A stretch of DNA of 64,000 nt, taken from the NCBI GenBank assembly GCA_015075305.1, contig JABTUS010000001.1, positions 558,001-622,000 on the forward strand, given 5' to 3'. Below the pieces are notes generated by a model. That model saw only the letters and a program-made list of their open reading frames with translations, made no database searches and was not told where the DNA came from. This DNA comes from Opitutaceae bacterium (GTDB lineage: Bacteria > Verrucomicrobiota > Verrucomicrobiia > Opitutales > Opitutaceae). The translations under genes were made by a program, and so were the position numbers. Shown here piece after piece: positions 18,489-27,281 of this stretch; within the stretch, counting starts at the first letter, position 1; every line of letters begins with the position of its first letter.

Positions 18489-19616
18489 ATGTTCGCCCCA
18501 AAAATTCTGGTTGTCGATGACCAGCCGATCAATGTCCAGGTTCTGAAGCGAAAGCTTGAACGCGAACAACTGCAGGTGCTGACCGCCTTCTCCGGCGCCG
18601 AGGCACTGGAGGCGGTCGCGAAGGAGAAACCGGATTTGATTCTCCTGGACGTCATGATGCCCGACATGGACGGCATCGAAGTGTGCACGAGGCTCCAGGC
18701 ATCGGAGGAAACCAAGTCGATTCCAGTTATTTTCATCACCGCACGCGCCTCCAAGGAGGCGAAACTTGAGGGTCTCGGGGTTGGGGCGGTCGACTACATC
18801 ACCAAACCCATCGATCTCGACGAGACGTTCGCACGGATCCAGACGCAGCTTCGATTTGTGGCCGTCAACCGCGAGATGGCGGAACTGCAGCATCGACTTC
18901 TGGAGTCGCGCAGGACTGCGACCATTGGAGCGGTCACACAGGGCATTGCGCACAACTTGAACAATCTCCTGGGTATTGTCCTCGGTTATCTGGACCTCAT
19001 CAAGGCGCATCCCGATCGTCCGGAAAGTGTCAAACGCAATGCGGGCCAGGTGGAGAACGCCGTCCATCGCATAGTCGCCATCATCAAGCAGCTCAGCACA
19101 CTGATGGTGAAGTCGCGTTTCCCGACCGTGAAGCGCCCGGTCAGTCAACTGATCGCAGGCGCGACCGAGCGGTATCAGATCGAGTACAGGATCACGGAGC
19201 GTGTATTCGTCGACAATCCCCTGGGCGACCAGGCCATCGATACGCATGTGGAGGTGTTTGAGGATCTGCTCTCCAAGCTCCTCATCAACGCCTGGGAATC
19301 CTACGGATCGGCGGCGCCGTTGGACAACCGCCCGATCTGGCTGCGCACCGAACTGGTGGAGCGCCCTGGCGGGGCCAGTGTGCTTTTCCGGATTGAGGAT
19401 CAGGGGAACGGAATCGACGACGGAATTCGCGATCACATGTATGAGCCGTTTGTGAGTTCCAAACAAACGGTCGGTGTCGGCATGGGACTGACGATAGCGC
19501 GCCATGCCATGCGCAGCCTCGGCGGCGAAGTGATCCTGGTGGATCGACCCGGCGGGGGGACAATCGCACAGATTCAGCATCCCGTGGAGCAAAAGATGCC
19601 GCGTTCGGGCACCTGA
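18489..19616 (+). CDS. Receiver-histidine kinase hybrid protein
   Basis: A 375-residue protein with an N-terminal receiver (residues 4-122; DDQ, acceptor Asp in LILLDVMMPDMDG, ITKPID with the conserved Lys) joined to a histidine kinase core. The phospho-accepting His is in GAVTQGIAHNLNNLLGIVLGY, the N box is LINAWESYG, and the G boxes are EDQGNGID and VGMGLTIARHA. There is no membrane or sensor domain, so it likely acts inside a phosphorelay, with its own receiver as input. It stands alone between folD and proC, with no adjacent partner regulator. Confidence 0.87.
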   Translation: MFAPKILVVDDQPINVQVLKRKLEREQLQVLTAFSGAEALEAVAKEKPDLILLDVMMPDMDGIEVCTRLQASEETKSIPVIFITARASKEAKLEGLGVGAVDYITKPIDLDETFARIQTQLRFVAVNREMAELQHRLLESRRTATIGAVTQGIAHNLNNLLGIVLGYLDLIKAHPDRPESVKRNAGQVENAVHRIVAIIKQLSTLMVKSRFPTVKRPVSQLIAGATERYQIEYRITERVFVDNPLGDQAIDTHVEVFEDLLSKLLINAWESYGSAAPLDNRPIWLRTELVERPGGASVLFRIEDQGNGIDDGIRDHMYEPFVSSKQTVGVGMGLTIARHAMRSLGGEVILVDRPGGGTIAQIQHPVEQKMPRSGT

Positions 19617-19661
19617 TCGGTTTACATGCGGGCCCGATGTGTCTAGGCATCCGGGGTTCCT

Positions 19662-20468
19662 ATGCCAAAACTCGCTTTCATCGGCGCCGGCCGCATGGCC
19701 TCAGCCATGGTCGATGGCCTGCTCTCCCAGGGAGCATACAGGGCGGCCGATATCTCCTGCTTCACTGCTTCGGGGAAATCAGCCGCCACTCTCGCCCAGC
19801 GAACGGGCATTCGGCACTGCGAATCGCCCGATGCCTGTCTCGACGGCGCGGACATCGTCGTCATCGCCTTCAAACCCCAGCACCTCGCGTCCGCCGATCC
19901 CGGCCTGGCTGCGCTTACTGCCGGCAAGATGGTGCTCTCGGTGCTGGCCGCCAAGCCCCTGGCCCGACTCCGGAGTGTGTTCCCCCACGCACGCGCAATC
20001 GTCCGTTCAATGCCCAACACACCCGCCGCGATTGGCGCCGGCATCACCGGCTGGTGCGCCGACTCGACTCTGACGCCCGCTGACCGCACCCGCCTCGTCG
20101 GCCTCCTGCGCGCGATCGGCACGGAAATGGAGGTTGCGGAGTCGAAGATCGACGCATTGATGGCGATCAGCGGCTGCGGTCCCGCCTTTGTCTTCGAATT
20201 CACCGCTGCACTGCGCGAAGCCGGTGTTGCCGCCGGACTGCCCCGCGAGCAGGCGCAGCGGCTGGCGGTCGAAACGGTGCTTGGCTCAGGCCGGTTGATG
20301 GCCCGCACACAGAGCGAACCCGAGGCGCTGCGCAATCAGGTGACCTCCCCCGGCGGAACAACATTTGCCGGACTCCAGGTCATGGCTGCCCGCGACTTTC
20401 GAGGCATGATGCTCGAGACCGTCATGGCCGCAAAAGCCCGCTCCGAGGAGTTGAGCCGGGACAATTGA
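19662..20468 (+). CDS. proC: Pyrroline-5-carboxylate reductase
   Basis: A 268-residue enzyme for the last step of proline synthesis, reducing pyrroline-5-carboxylate with NAD(P)H. It shows the N-terminal Rossmann motif FIGAGRMASAM, the SMPNTPAAIGAG motif, and the C-terminal substrate region SGCGPAFVFEF and VTSPGGTTFAGL. All family landmarks are intact and the length is normal. It precedes hldD on the same strand by about 70 bases. Confidence 0.95.
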   Translation: MPKLAFIGAGRMASAMVDGLLSQGAYRAADISCFTASGKSAATLAQRTGIRHCESPDACLDGADIVVIAFKPQHLASADPGLAALTAGKMVLSVLAAKPLARLRSVFPHARAIVRSMPNTPAAIGAGITGWCADSTLTPADRTRLVGLLRAIGTEMEVAESKIDALMAISGCGPAFVFEFTAALREAGVAAGLPREQAQRLAVETVLGSGRLMARTQSEPEALRNQVTSPGGTTFAGLQVMAARDFRGMMLETVMAAKARSEELSRDN

Positions 20469-20541
20469 AGCACAGTCGACGCACCGCCAGCAATCGTTTC
20501 AACAACCGGATGGCCTCAACAATCAAGTCTGGGAGAACACT

Positions 20542-21546
20542 GTGAGCACGCTTCAGGGACGCATTCTGGTGACAGGTGGGGCCGGCTTCATCGGCAGCGC
20601 ACTCGTCTGGGCGCTCAACAAGCGCGGAATCACGAACATAGTCATCTCCGATGTTCTCGGCTCCGACGAGAAGTGGAGGAATCTGGTTGCCCTCCGGTTT
20701 GCCGACTATGTCGAAGCGGACGTCTTTCGTCGCAAACTGAACGAAAGCCGCGATGCCTTTGGGCAGTTCAGCACGGTCTTTCATCTTGGAGCGTGTTCAG
20801 CCACCACCGAAAGAAATGCGTCCTACCTGGCTGACAATAATTTCGGCTACACGAAGGAGCTCGCAATGTGGTCGATCGACCGCGGCATGCGGTTCATCTA
20901 CGCATCCTCTGCAGCCACCTACGGCGACGGTTCCCAGGGCATGGACGACAGGGATCTCAATCTCCAGCGCCTTCGCCCGCTCAACATGTACGGGTATTCC
21001 AAGCACCTTTTCGACCGCTGGGCACAGTCGCACGGCTGTCTCGACAGGCTGGTCGGACTGAAATATTTCAACGTCTTCGGTCCGAACGAGGACCACAAGG
21101 GAGACATGCGCTCACTGGTCAACAAGGCGTTCCAGCAGATTCAGGCCTCGGGAAAGGTGCAGCTTTTCAGGAGCTACAAGCCTGAGTTCAAGGACGGCGA
21201 ACAGATGCGGGATTTCCTATACGTCAAGGACGCCGTGGAAATGACCCTGCATTTCGCCGAAAAATCCCCGGCCGCGGGCGGGCTCTACAATCTCGGATCG
21301 GGTGAATCCAACACCTGGATCACACTCGCAACCGCAATTTTTTCAGCACTGCATCTCAAGCCGGTGATCGAGTTCATCGACATGCCTGAAGCGCTGCGCG
21401 GCAAATACCAGTATCATACACGCGCAGACATCAGCAAACTCCGTGGACAAGGCTATGACCGGCCGGTCACGGCGCTGGCTGATTCCGTTCGCGACTACGT
21501 CGGAAATTATCTGGTGCCCAATAGGAAACTGGGAGAGCAGGAGTAA
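20542..21546 (+). CDS. hldD: ADP-L-glycero-D-manno-heptose 6-epimerase
   Basis: A 334-residue extended short-chain dehydrogenase. The NADP-binding motif is TGGAGFIGSALVWALN, and the catalytic Tyr-Lys pair is in YGYSKHLFD. The region FNVFGPNEDHKGDMRS and the length match HldD/RfaD rather than generic sugar epimerases. It makes the heptose donor for lipopolysaccharide inner core, consistent with a Gram-negative envelope. Start is GTG 20542 with GGGAG at 20531-20535 as ribosome-binding site. Confidence 0.9.
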   Translation: MSTLQGRILVTGGAGFIGSALVWALNKRGITNIVISDVLGSDEKWRNLVALRFADYVEADVFRRKLNESRDAFGQFSTVFHLGACSATTERNASYLADNNFGYTKELAMWSIDRGMRFIYASSAATYGDGSQGMDDRDLNLQRLRPLNMYGYSKHLFDRWAQSHGCLDRLVGLKYFNVFGPNEDHKGDMRSLVNKAFQQIQASGKVQLFRSYKPEFKDGEQMRDFLYVKDAVEMTLHFAEKSPAAGGLYNLGSGESNTWITLATAIFSALHLKPVIEFIDMPEALRGKYQYHTRADISKLRGQGYDRPVTALADSVRDYVGNYLVPNRKLGEQE

Positions 21547-21556
21547 TTGCGCGGGT

Positions 21557-21583
21557 GGTCGGCACAGTCGAATAGCGCCGACC
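21557..21583. terminator. Inverted repeat between convergent hldD and cytochrome genes
   Basis: GGTCGGC (21557-21563) pairs perfectly with GCCGACC (21577-21583) across a 13-base loop, directly after the hldD stop and before the end of the respiratory operon. It is placed to act as a bidirectional terminator, but there is no clear T run. Confidence 0.4.
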
Positions 21584-21620
21584 TCAACCTTCGCCAGTCA
21601 AACATCGATCCGCGCCGACT

Positions 21621-22298
21621 CTACGGCATCGCTTCGAGTTCGGCAACGGTCCAGGACTTCGAGCCGCGAGCGGCATCCTTTGTGCGAATCTCGGTAACCC
21701 TGGCAGGATCAACTGGGGCAGCCTTGTTGCCCCATTCCTGACGAATATAGGTCAGGACGTGGGCGATGCGATCGTCGCTCCAGTTGAAGCCGCCAGCGCC
21801 CTGCCCAAAGGCGGGCATGACCCCATTGAAGGTTCCTCCGTGCACCTTGAGCTCACCGGTCAAACCGTGCAAAAGAATGCGGATCACGCGATCCTCGCTG
21901 CCATTCACCCATTCCGAGTTGGCCAGCGGGGGAAATGCTCCCGGCACGCCCTGCCCCGTGGCCTGGTGACAGGTCACACACATGCCCGGCGTGTTGTACA
22001 AGCGGTTGCCTGCGGCTACCGGATCGACCGCGACGGGGGGTGCCTTGCTGGCCATCGCCAGATCGAAGTGTTCATCCTGAACCAGGGGGCTGAAGCTGCC
22101 CCGGTAGTGCACCATGTAAATCGCGCAGACAAAGACCAGCGTGGACAGGAGCGCCAACAGGAACAGCGATGTCACGGACGTGCCATCCTTCGCCTCTGCC
22201 TTCTTTCTAATCAAATCAGCGTGGGCCTGCTGAATCGCTTCATCGGAGTTGTCACGCAACTCGACCTTGGGACCGGATGATGACGATTCGGCGCTCAT
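21621..22298 (-). CDS. Membrane-anchored monoheme cytochrome c (CcoP-like position)
   Basis: A 225-residue protein with one transmembrane anchor (about residues 42-64, SLFLLALLSTLVFVCAIYMV) and a periplasmic class I cytochrome c domain. The heme is attached at CVTCH, and a likely axial Met is in GVMPAFGQG. Classic CcoP has two hemes; only one is seen here. It is the last gene of the respiratory operon, overlapping the CcoO-like gene by 4 bases, and probably carries electrons for the CcoN-like module. Confidence 0.85.
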   Translation of the reverse strand: MSAESSSSGPKVELRDNSDEAIQQAHADLIRKKAEAKDGTSVTSLFLLALLSTLVFVCAIYMVHYRGSFSPLVQDEHFDLAMASKAPPVAVDPVAAGNRLYNTPGMCVTCHQATGQGVPGAFPPLANSEWVNGSEDRVIRILLHGLTGELKVHGGTFNGVMPAFGQGAGGFNWSDDRIAHVLTYIRQEWGNKAAPVDPARVTEIRTKDAARGSKSWTVAELEAMP

Positions 22299-22975
22299 TT
22301 GTGGCCTCCCTCCGCTCCAGCTGCTTCCGCCGGCTTGGCGACATACAGGTTTGCTGCCTCAGGATACGCGTGGGTGTCTTTCAAGCTCAGCAAATAGGAA
22401 ACCAGTGCTTCAGCGCGGTCAGTCGCCACAATTTCATAGCCTGCCGGGGGCTGCGCCTCCGCGGGAAGCAGCTGTTGAATGGATCTGTGGGAGCGCTCCC
22501 CCACGATCTTTCGGGTTTCAAAAAGAAAGCGGTAGGACGGCATCATCGAACCGGGTGACGTGAGCTGCGCGTTGTAGAGATGCCGAACATGCCAGTCCCG
22601 TCCATCCTGCCCCTCCTTGCGAACGCCGACGTAGCGCAGATCAGGGCCGATTCGCTGACTCCCCAGAAGCACGAACGGATCATTCACGTACTCGCGCGCA
22701 ACACTCTGCCTGTCGCCCCAGCCCTGCTTGTCATCGATGCCATATCCGGGGCGTCGCGTCTGTTGAGTGTGACAGGCTGCACAGCCAAGATCCCGATACA
22801 CCAGCCGCCCCTGTTCGGCGATTCCGGATATCGGAACCGGGTAGGAGACGCCGTCATTGGGATCCAAGTGCGGGATCATCCGCCCGTAGGTGATCTGGTT
22901 GACCATGACCACACCAACCCACGACAAAGCCAGCGCGGCAAAGAGTCCCAGGTAGAAAAAGAGCGAGCGTTTCAT
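22295..22975 (-). CDS. ccoO: cbb3-type oxidase cytochrome c subunit, CcoO-like
   Basis: A 226-residue protein with an N-terminal membrane anchor (FFYLGLFAALALSWVGVVMV) and a CcoO-type cytochrome c domain. Visible are heme motif CAACH, the conserved segment QRIGPDLRYVGVR, DWHVRHLYN, and the axial Met region GSMMPSYRF. All match CcoO, which passes electrons from CcoP to subunit I. Heme binding looks intact even though the neighbouring subunit I homologue lacks its ligands. It is linked to both neighbours by 4-base overlaps. Confidence 0.87.
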   Translation of the reverse strand: MKRSLFFYLGLFAALALSWVGVVMVNQITYGRMIPHLDPNDGVSYPVPISGIAEQGRLVYRDLGCAACHTQQTRRPGYGIDDKQGWGDRQSVAREYVNDPFVLLGSQRIGPDLRYVGVRKEGQDGRDWHVRHLYNAQLTSPGSMMPSYRFLFETRKIVGERSHRSIQQLLPAEAQPPAGYEIVATDRAEALVSYLLSLKDTHAYPEAANLYVAKPAEAAGAEGGHK

Positions 22976-24450
22976 CGAATGACGGCCTCCTTCGTGCCGG
23001 TGTAGCCTGAGGAGGTGGAGGAGCGGAACAGCGCGCAGCAGCAGCAGCCCGCCTTGCGGAATGTGCGCATGAGGTTAACAGCGAAAAGCAATTGACCGAT
23101 GAGGAGAATTGTCGCCGCCAGAGTCTGCGCGGAAAGGTAGGGCTTCAACTGTTGCATCACCGCCAGAAGAGGCGGAGGTGTTTCCTGGCCCGAGGGCAAT
23201 GCGTTGATCAGAAAACCCTGTTTCAGCCCACCGACAGTGAGGGCGGCGACACCGAGAGTCACGCCGATCACCGACAGCCAGAAATGGGCGGTCACCAATC
23301 CACGCGAGCTCCATTCCACACCGAGGATTTTCGGCACCAGGTAGTAGAGTCCGCCAAGGGCCACGAGGCTGAAAACACCCAGGAAGAACAGCTGGGATTG
23401 CGCCGGAAGCACCAGCGTGAACTGGGTGATCTCGGCAACTGACCTGAGGCTCAATGCGACGGTGGAAAGCGCCCAGAGGAGCAGTGCAAGGACTGCGAAT
23501 GAAAAGAAGCGCAGCGTTCCCGAAGTCTCCCCCGTGGCGCGCGGCCCCAGCAGAGTCGGCAGAAAGTTGATGGCAAGGACCGCCCAGGTCACAACAATCA
23601 TCAGGGTGCCGCTGACCCCTGCCGATACGACCCAGGCTGGAACAGGAGCCCCGGACAAGCGGGCAAGCCCCGCCCAGCCTCCAAAGAGAGCGAGCATCCA
23701 AAAGCCATAAATGCTGATTGAGTAGTTGTTGATCGGGCGACTCAGAAGCTTGGGTAGAAAATAGTATAGCGCACCCAGCGCAACGGGGAGGAGGTAAAGA
23801 TGGATCAGCCCCTGCGCAAACCAAGTGTGGACAATCGCCTGAACCGTGCCGCGAACCGGGTTGATGAACAGCATGATTTCAGTGAGCGAGAAGATCCATG
23901 GGAACCAGAAGAGCGCGCCGAGAAGATACCACTGCGATATGTACACGGGCCGGATTTTCCCATACTGATAAACTTGGAAAATCCACATTCCAATGAATGC
24001 ATACGCAACGAAGAGCAGCGGAGCCGCATAGGCGGGCAGCTCGAGCATTTCGAGTGACGTGCCGTCGCCAAACATCACGCCGCCAGCTCCGATCGCGACA
24101 CCCAGGTTCCAGAAGGAGATGGCAACAAGAAGCAGCGCAGGCTGAGGCAGCATGCTGCGGGACAGCCTGGCCAGCAACCAGACGGAAAGAGCAAAGGCGG
24201 CATTGAATCCCCAGCCGTAAATCAAGGCAATGCTCTCGGCCCCGCGTGTGCGTCCATAGGTCAGGCACTCCAGGTCGCCGAGAAAATTCGGTGCATGGAG
24301 CTTGATGGAGGATATCACCGCCAGCACCGCGCCGATGAGCAGCCAGCCCGCCGCAGAGGCCGCAAACAAGGATACGGGGGCCCTCAGCGATGCATCAATT
24401 GCCGCATCGTCAGATTGGGATGACCCGCTTGAATTCGATAGTGAAGCCAT
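22972..24450 (-). CDS. CcoN-like heme-copper oxidase subunit I homologue lacking all metal ligands
   Basis: A 492-residue, roughly 12-helix membrane protein of the CcoN family. Fold landmarks match CcoN: LTYGRTRGAESIALIYGW, ALYYFLPK, ISIYGFWML, LYYLVPKIL and AHFWLSVIG. Aligning these blocks to the CcoN pattern I know, the low-spin heme His of helix 2 becomes Glu72, the helix 6 copper His becomes Gln213, the helix 7 His-His pair becomes Ala263-Arg264, and the helix 10 HxH becomes Gln351-Ser-Gln353. The catalytic Tyr position is Gly257. It should bind no heme or copper. The C-terminal tail carries four consecutive Cys. A structural or electron-transfer scaffold role is inferred. Confidence 0.8.
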   Translation of the reverse strand: MASLSNSSGSSQSDDAAIDASLRAPVSLFAASAAGWLLIGAVLAVISSIKLHAPNFLGDLECLTYGRTRGAESIALIYGWGFNAAFALSVWLLARLSRSMLPQPALLLVAISFWNLGVAIGAGGVMFGDGTSLEMLELPAYAAPLLFVAYAFIGMWIFQVYQYGKIRPVYISQWYLLGALFWFPWIFSLTEIMLFINPVRGTVQAIVHTWFAQGLIHLYLLPVALGALYYFLPKLLSRPINNYSISIYGFWMLALFGGWAGLARLSGAPVPAWVVSAGVSGTLMIVVTWAVLAINFLPTLLGPRATGETSGTLRFFSFAVLALLLWALSTVALSLRSVAEITQFTLVLPAQSQLFFLGVFSLVALGGLYYLVPKILGVEWSSRGLVTAHFWLSVIGVTLGVAALTVGGLKQGFLINALPSGQETPPPLLAVMQQLKPYLSAQTLAATILLIGQLLFAVNLMRTFRKAGCCCCALFRSSTSSGYTGTKEAVIR

Positions 24451-24465
24451 GCTTTGAAGTGGATG

Positions 24466-24801
24466 CTATTTCCGCGACGCATTCATTTCAGCGATCGTCA
24501 GTTCCATTGCCCGATCGATGGGAAGGCGGACTCTGCCCGCCCCCTGATCCACCCAGCCATAGGTTGTCGCAGCCGCGGCCTCCTTCTCGTGAAGCTCGGC
24601 CAGCTTTGCGCTCCGGCCTGCCGGGGTGTTTTTCCACTGCTCGTCCTCCGCGCCTCCGGCGTAGCTGCGTGCAGGAACCGGATCCTGCCGGACCAGCGCG
24701 TAGATCACTATGAAGATCGCAAAGGCGACCGCGATCACCAGTGCCGAAAAAAACGACAGGCGCGGGCGGAATGCGTCGGATTTAGTCTGGGGAAGACTCA
24801 T
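24466..24801 (-). CDS. Small membrane protein of the alternative complex III operon (ActG-like position)
   Basis: A 111-residue protein with one transmembrane helix (FFSALVIAVAFAIFIVIYALV, about residues 17-38) and a soluble tail ending in WVDQGAGRVRLPIDRAMEL. A similar pattern of IPIDRAMEL near the C terminus occurs, as I recall, in small proteins of other respiratory clusters. ATG 24801 overlaps the end of actF by 20 bases. It sits between actF and the CcoN-like gene, so it may be an accessory subunit that connects or stabilises the two complexes. Identity with ActG is inferred from position only. Confidence 0.65.
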   Translation of the reverse strand: MSLPQTKSDAFRPRLSFFSALVIAVAFAIFIVIYALVRQDPVPARSYAGGAEDEQWKNTPAGRSAKLAELHEKEAAAATTYGWVDQGAGRVRLPIDRAMELTIAEMNASRK

Positions 24802-26089
24802 GATAGGTGAGACATTCTGCGATCCTTGGATCACGGATCGGGATCAGTTTTGTCGTGCCAAAGCTCCGGAGGTACGCCCAGATGCAGATTCCACCGATGC
24901 CGACAACGGCGGTGAGTGTCCAGATCTGGTGGACCGCGAGGAAAGGCAGGGGATCGCCGAGCGCGTTCTTCTTGGATGGCCAGATATTGTAGATCATGTC
25001 GAGCAGCACGATCGCGGCGATCGTCACCGCCACGCGTGGCATCGCGACCTTGTTCAACTTGCGCTTGTAGCTGAGAAGGAGAAAAAACGGCCAGAAGAAA
25101 TGTCCAAAAAGCAGGGTCATGCCGACCCATTTCCACTGGTTCGGCTGGCCGTCGCTGTTGTTGATTTCGCGCAGGTTGTACCAGAACGTCTCCTCGGGGA
25201 CGTTTGCATTCCAGATCAGAAAGTACTGCGAAAACGTCACGTACCCCCAGAACACGGTGAACGTCAGCATGAGCATGCCGATGCAGTAGAGGTGGTTGTC
25301 ATTCAGGATTCCCTTCAAATCACCCCGGTACCACAGCCAGATCATCATGATGATGCCGGCGGAAAGGGCTGCGCGCACGCAGTTCGCAAAATACCAGACA
25401 CCGTACATCGTGGAGAACCAGTGGTACTCAAGGGATTTCACCCAAAGTATGATCGCGATGGTCAGAGTTATCGCGGTTACGGGAATCCCAAACGCCGAAG
25501 TGATTCGATTCTGCCGTGTCCAGCCGGCGTCACCATCCGAATCCTGCGCGAACGAGGCCCGGCGAAGACGTGCGGAAAGCCAGGTCCAGATCGCAAAGCA
25601 TGCGACCGTGATGATGACAAACATCGTGGGATTCAGCAATCCCGACTTCTTCACCCAAAGTTCATCCGTTCCGACCGTCCCGTGACCTCCCACCAGCGAT
25701 AGATCGAAGGCGGGATTCATCCATTTCCAAACCGAGCCCGGATAAATGACGACGGCCAGCAGCAGCGGCACGAAGAGCAGGGCGAGCCACTTGAAGGACG
25801 CCAGGCCGTGCTCGAACTGGCGGCGCAGGACGACCGACCATGAGGCATCGAAAACGTGGTGGATCATCACCAGCAGCAGCATGCCCAGGGCCACGCCACC
25901 CCAGAAAGTGATTCCCACCAGCCACGAGAAGGCGATCTTGGAGGGATCGGTGAAAAGCAGGCCAAGCGCGGTGAGCAGCACTCCCGCCACCCCGATCGTC
26001 AATGCCCTGCCGCCGGCCGGTGCCCGCGCACCCGCCGAGGACGGCGTTGCGGGCACGGCTGAAGAGGATGATGCAGCGTGTGTACTCAT
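24782..26089 (-). CDS. actF: Alternative complex III membrane subunit ActF
   Basis: A 435-residue integral membrane protein with about 10 predicted helices, related to ActC/NrfD-like quinone-interacting subunits. Signature segments include LLVMIHHVFDASWSVVLRRQFEH and SLEYHWFSTMYGVWYFANC. ActF is the second large membrane subunit of the quinol:cytochrome c oxidoreductase. The N terminus is a 25-residue Ala/Ser/Pro-rich polar extension. It overlaps actE by 4 bases and is followed by the small membrane protein. Confidence 0.9.
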   Translation of the reverse strand: MSTHAASSSSAVPATPSSAGARAPAGGRALTIGVAGVLLTALGLLFTDPSKIAFSWLVGITFWGGVALGMLLLVMIHHVFDASWSVVLRRQFEHGLASFKWLALLFVPLLLAVVIYPGSVWKWMNPAFDLSLVGGHGTVGTDELWVKKSGLLNPTMFVIITVACFAIWTWLSARLRRASFAQDSDGDAGWTRQNRITSAFGIPVTAITLTIAIILWVKSLEYHWFSTMYGVWYFANCVRAALSAGIIMMIWLWYRGDLKGILNDNHLYCIGMLMLTFTVFWGYVTFSQYFLIWNANVPEETFWYNLREINNSDGQPNQWKWVGMTLLFGHFFWPFFLLLSYKRKLNKVAMPRVAVTIAAIVLLDMIYNIWPSKKNALGDPLPFLAVHQIWTLTAVVGIGGICIWAYLRSFGTTKLIPIRDPRIAECLTYHESSPD

Positions 26090-26706
26090 TGGATGCCAAG
26101 CTCCGCGCGATGCGATGCAGGAACGTCTTCAACCCTGCCGCGCTGCGCGCGCTGCAGGGCGCGAACGTAGGCGACCACAGCCCAGCGTTCCGACGGCTCC
26201 AGTTTGTCCGCATAGGACATCATGGTGTTCTTGCCATGGGTGATCGTGTTGAAGATCTCGCCGTCCGCCATCTTGACCAGTCGGTCATCATGATAGGTTG
26301 GCGTGGCGCCCATGCCGTAAAGTTTCGTTATTCCATTGCCGTCTCCCAAGGCCCCGTGGCACGGTGCGCAATAGATCTGATAGCGTTCTTTCCCGTGATG
26401 AAGGAACTGCGCGTCCACGGTGAGATCCTTGGGAATGCCCATGAGCCAGGCGCCATTCGAAATCTTTCCTTCATACAGCGCCGTGTTCTCCCGGAGGTCT
26501 CCCCTCGCGACAACACCCTGTGGCATCGGACGATCAGCCATTCCATCGGCAAAAAAGGCGGAGGAGCCCTGCGCCAGGTAATGGGCCTGCCGATCCATGT
26601 CCGGAAAGACTTCCAGCGGCGGACGCAGGGACTTGCTGCCGCGGAACCCAAAGATCCCAACGGTCAGCACCACGACGAAAAACGTGACATAGTAGACGTA
26701 GCGCAT
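26086..26706 (-). CDS. actE: Alternative complex III monoheme cytochrome c, ActE
   Basis: A 206-residue protein with an N-terminal membrane anchor (YVYYVTFFVVVLTVGIFGF) and one c-type heme motif, CAPCHGALGDGNG. The likely axial Met is in NTMMSYADKLEP, and the C-terminal helix is WAVVAYVRALQRAQ. ActE carries electrons from the complex toward the terminal acceptor. Its gene lies between actD and actF as in known act operons. Confidence 0.9.
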   Translation of the reverse strand: MRYVYYVTFFVVVLTVGIFGFRGSKSLRPPLEVFPDMDRQAHYLAQGSSAFFADGMADRPMPQGVVARGDLRENTALYEGKISNGAWLMGIPKDLTVDAQFLHHGKERYQIYCAPCHGALGDGNGITKLYGMGATPTYHDDRLVKMADGEIFNTITHGKNTMMSYADKLEPSERWAVVAYVRALQRAQRGRVEDVPASHRAELGIQ

Positions 26707-26708
26707 GG

Positions 26709-27242
26709 TCAGGCTTCCAGCTCCGATATCTGTTTACCGCCCACCTTCTCCAGCAATGCCCGCGTGGCGCTGAGATTGAACTTCGGATCGCGCGCCTCGA
26801 TCACAACCAGGTACTTGTCATCGAGCCCCTTCAGGATGTGATCCGACTTGAGCACGGGGTGATAGTGCATCGGAAGGCCGTTGAGAATGAACATGCCGCC
26901 AATCGTGGCGAACGCAGTGAAGAGAATCGTCAGCTCGTAGGAAACCGGGAACGCAAACATCGGGCTGAAGAACGGCTTGCCGCCGACGATCAGGGGATAG
27001 TCAAACGCATCCGTGTAGTAGATCAGCAGCATGCCCGTCGTGAATCCCAGTATTCCGCCTGCAAGCGAAAAGCGAGGCACCCTTGAGCGACGCACTCCCA
27101 TGGCGCGATCCATACCGTGCACGGGGCAGGGCGTAATGCAGTCCCAGAACTTGTAACCGGCGTCGCGGACTCCCTCCGCCGCATGATAAATGTCGGGAGC
27201 CGTGTCGAACACGGCAACGAGACCATAAGGTTGTGCAGCCAT
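26709..27242 (-). CDS. actD: Alternative complex III subunit ActD (DUF3341)
   Basis: A 177-residue membrane protein. The N-terminal soluble part (LVAVFDTAPDIYHAAEGVRDAGYKFWDC, then TPCPVHGMDRAMG) matches DUF3341, followed by two transmembrane helices (about 60-80 and 100-122). ActD is a structural subunit without cofactors. The gene starts 39 bases after actC and ends 2 bases before actE. Confidence 0.92.
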   Translation of the reverse strand: MAAQPYGLVAVFDTAPDIYHAAEGVRDAGYKFWDCITPCPVHGMDRAMGVRRSRVPRFSLAGGILGFTTGMLLIYYTDAFDYPLIVGGKPFFSPMFAFPVSYELTILFTAFATIGGMFILNGLPMHYHPVLKSDHILKGLDDKYLVVIEARDPKFNLSATRALLEKVGGKQISELEA

Positions 27243-27281
27243 CTCTGGAAAGGGTTGTTGTTGGCGACGCGTTCGACGGGT

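Noticed and set aside
22972-24450. Calling this gene a functional cbb3 oxidase catalytic subunit
   Set aside because: Overall similarity would lead to that label, but none of the metal-ligand positions I can align is a His.
24710-25702. A 330-codon plus-strand frame
   Set aside because: Antisense to actF; very charged product without a recognisable fold.
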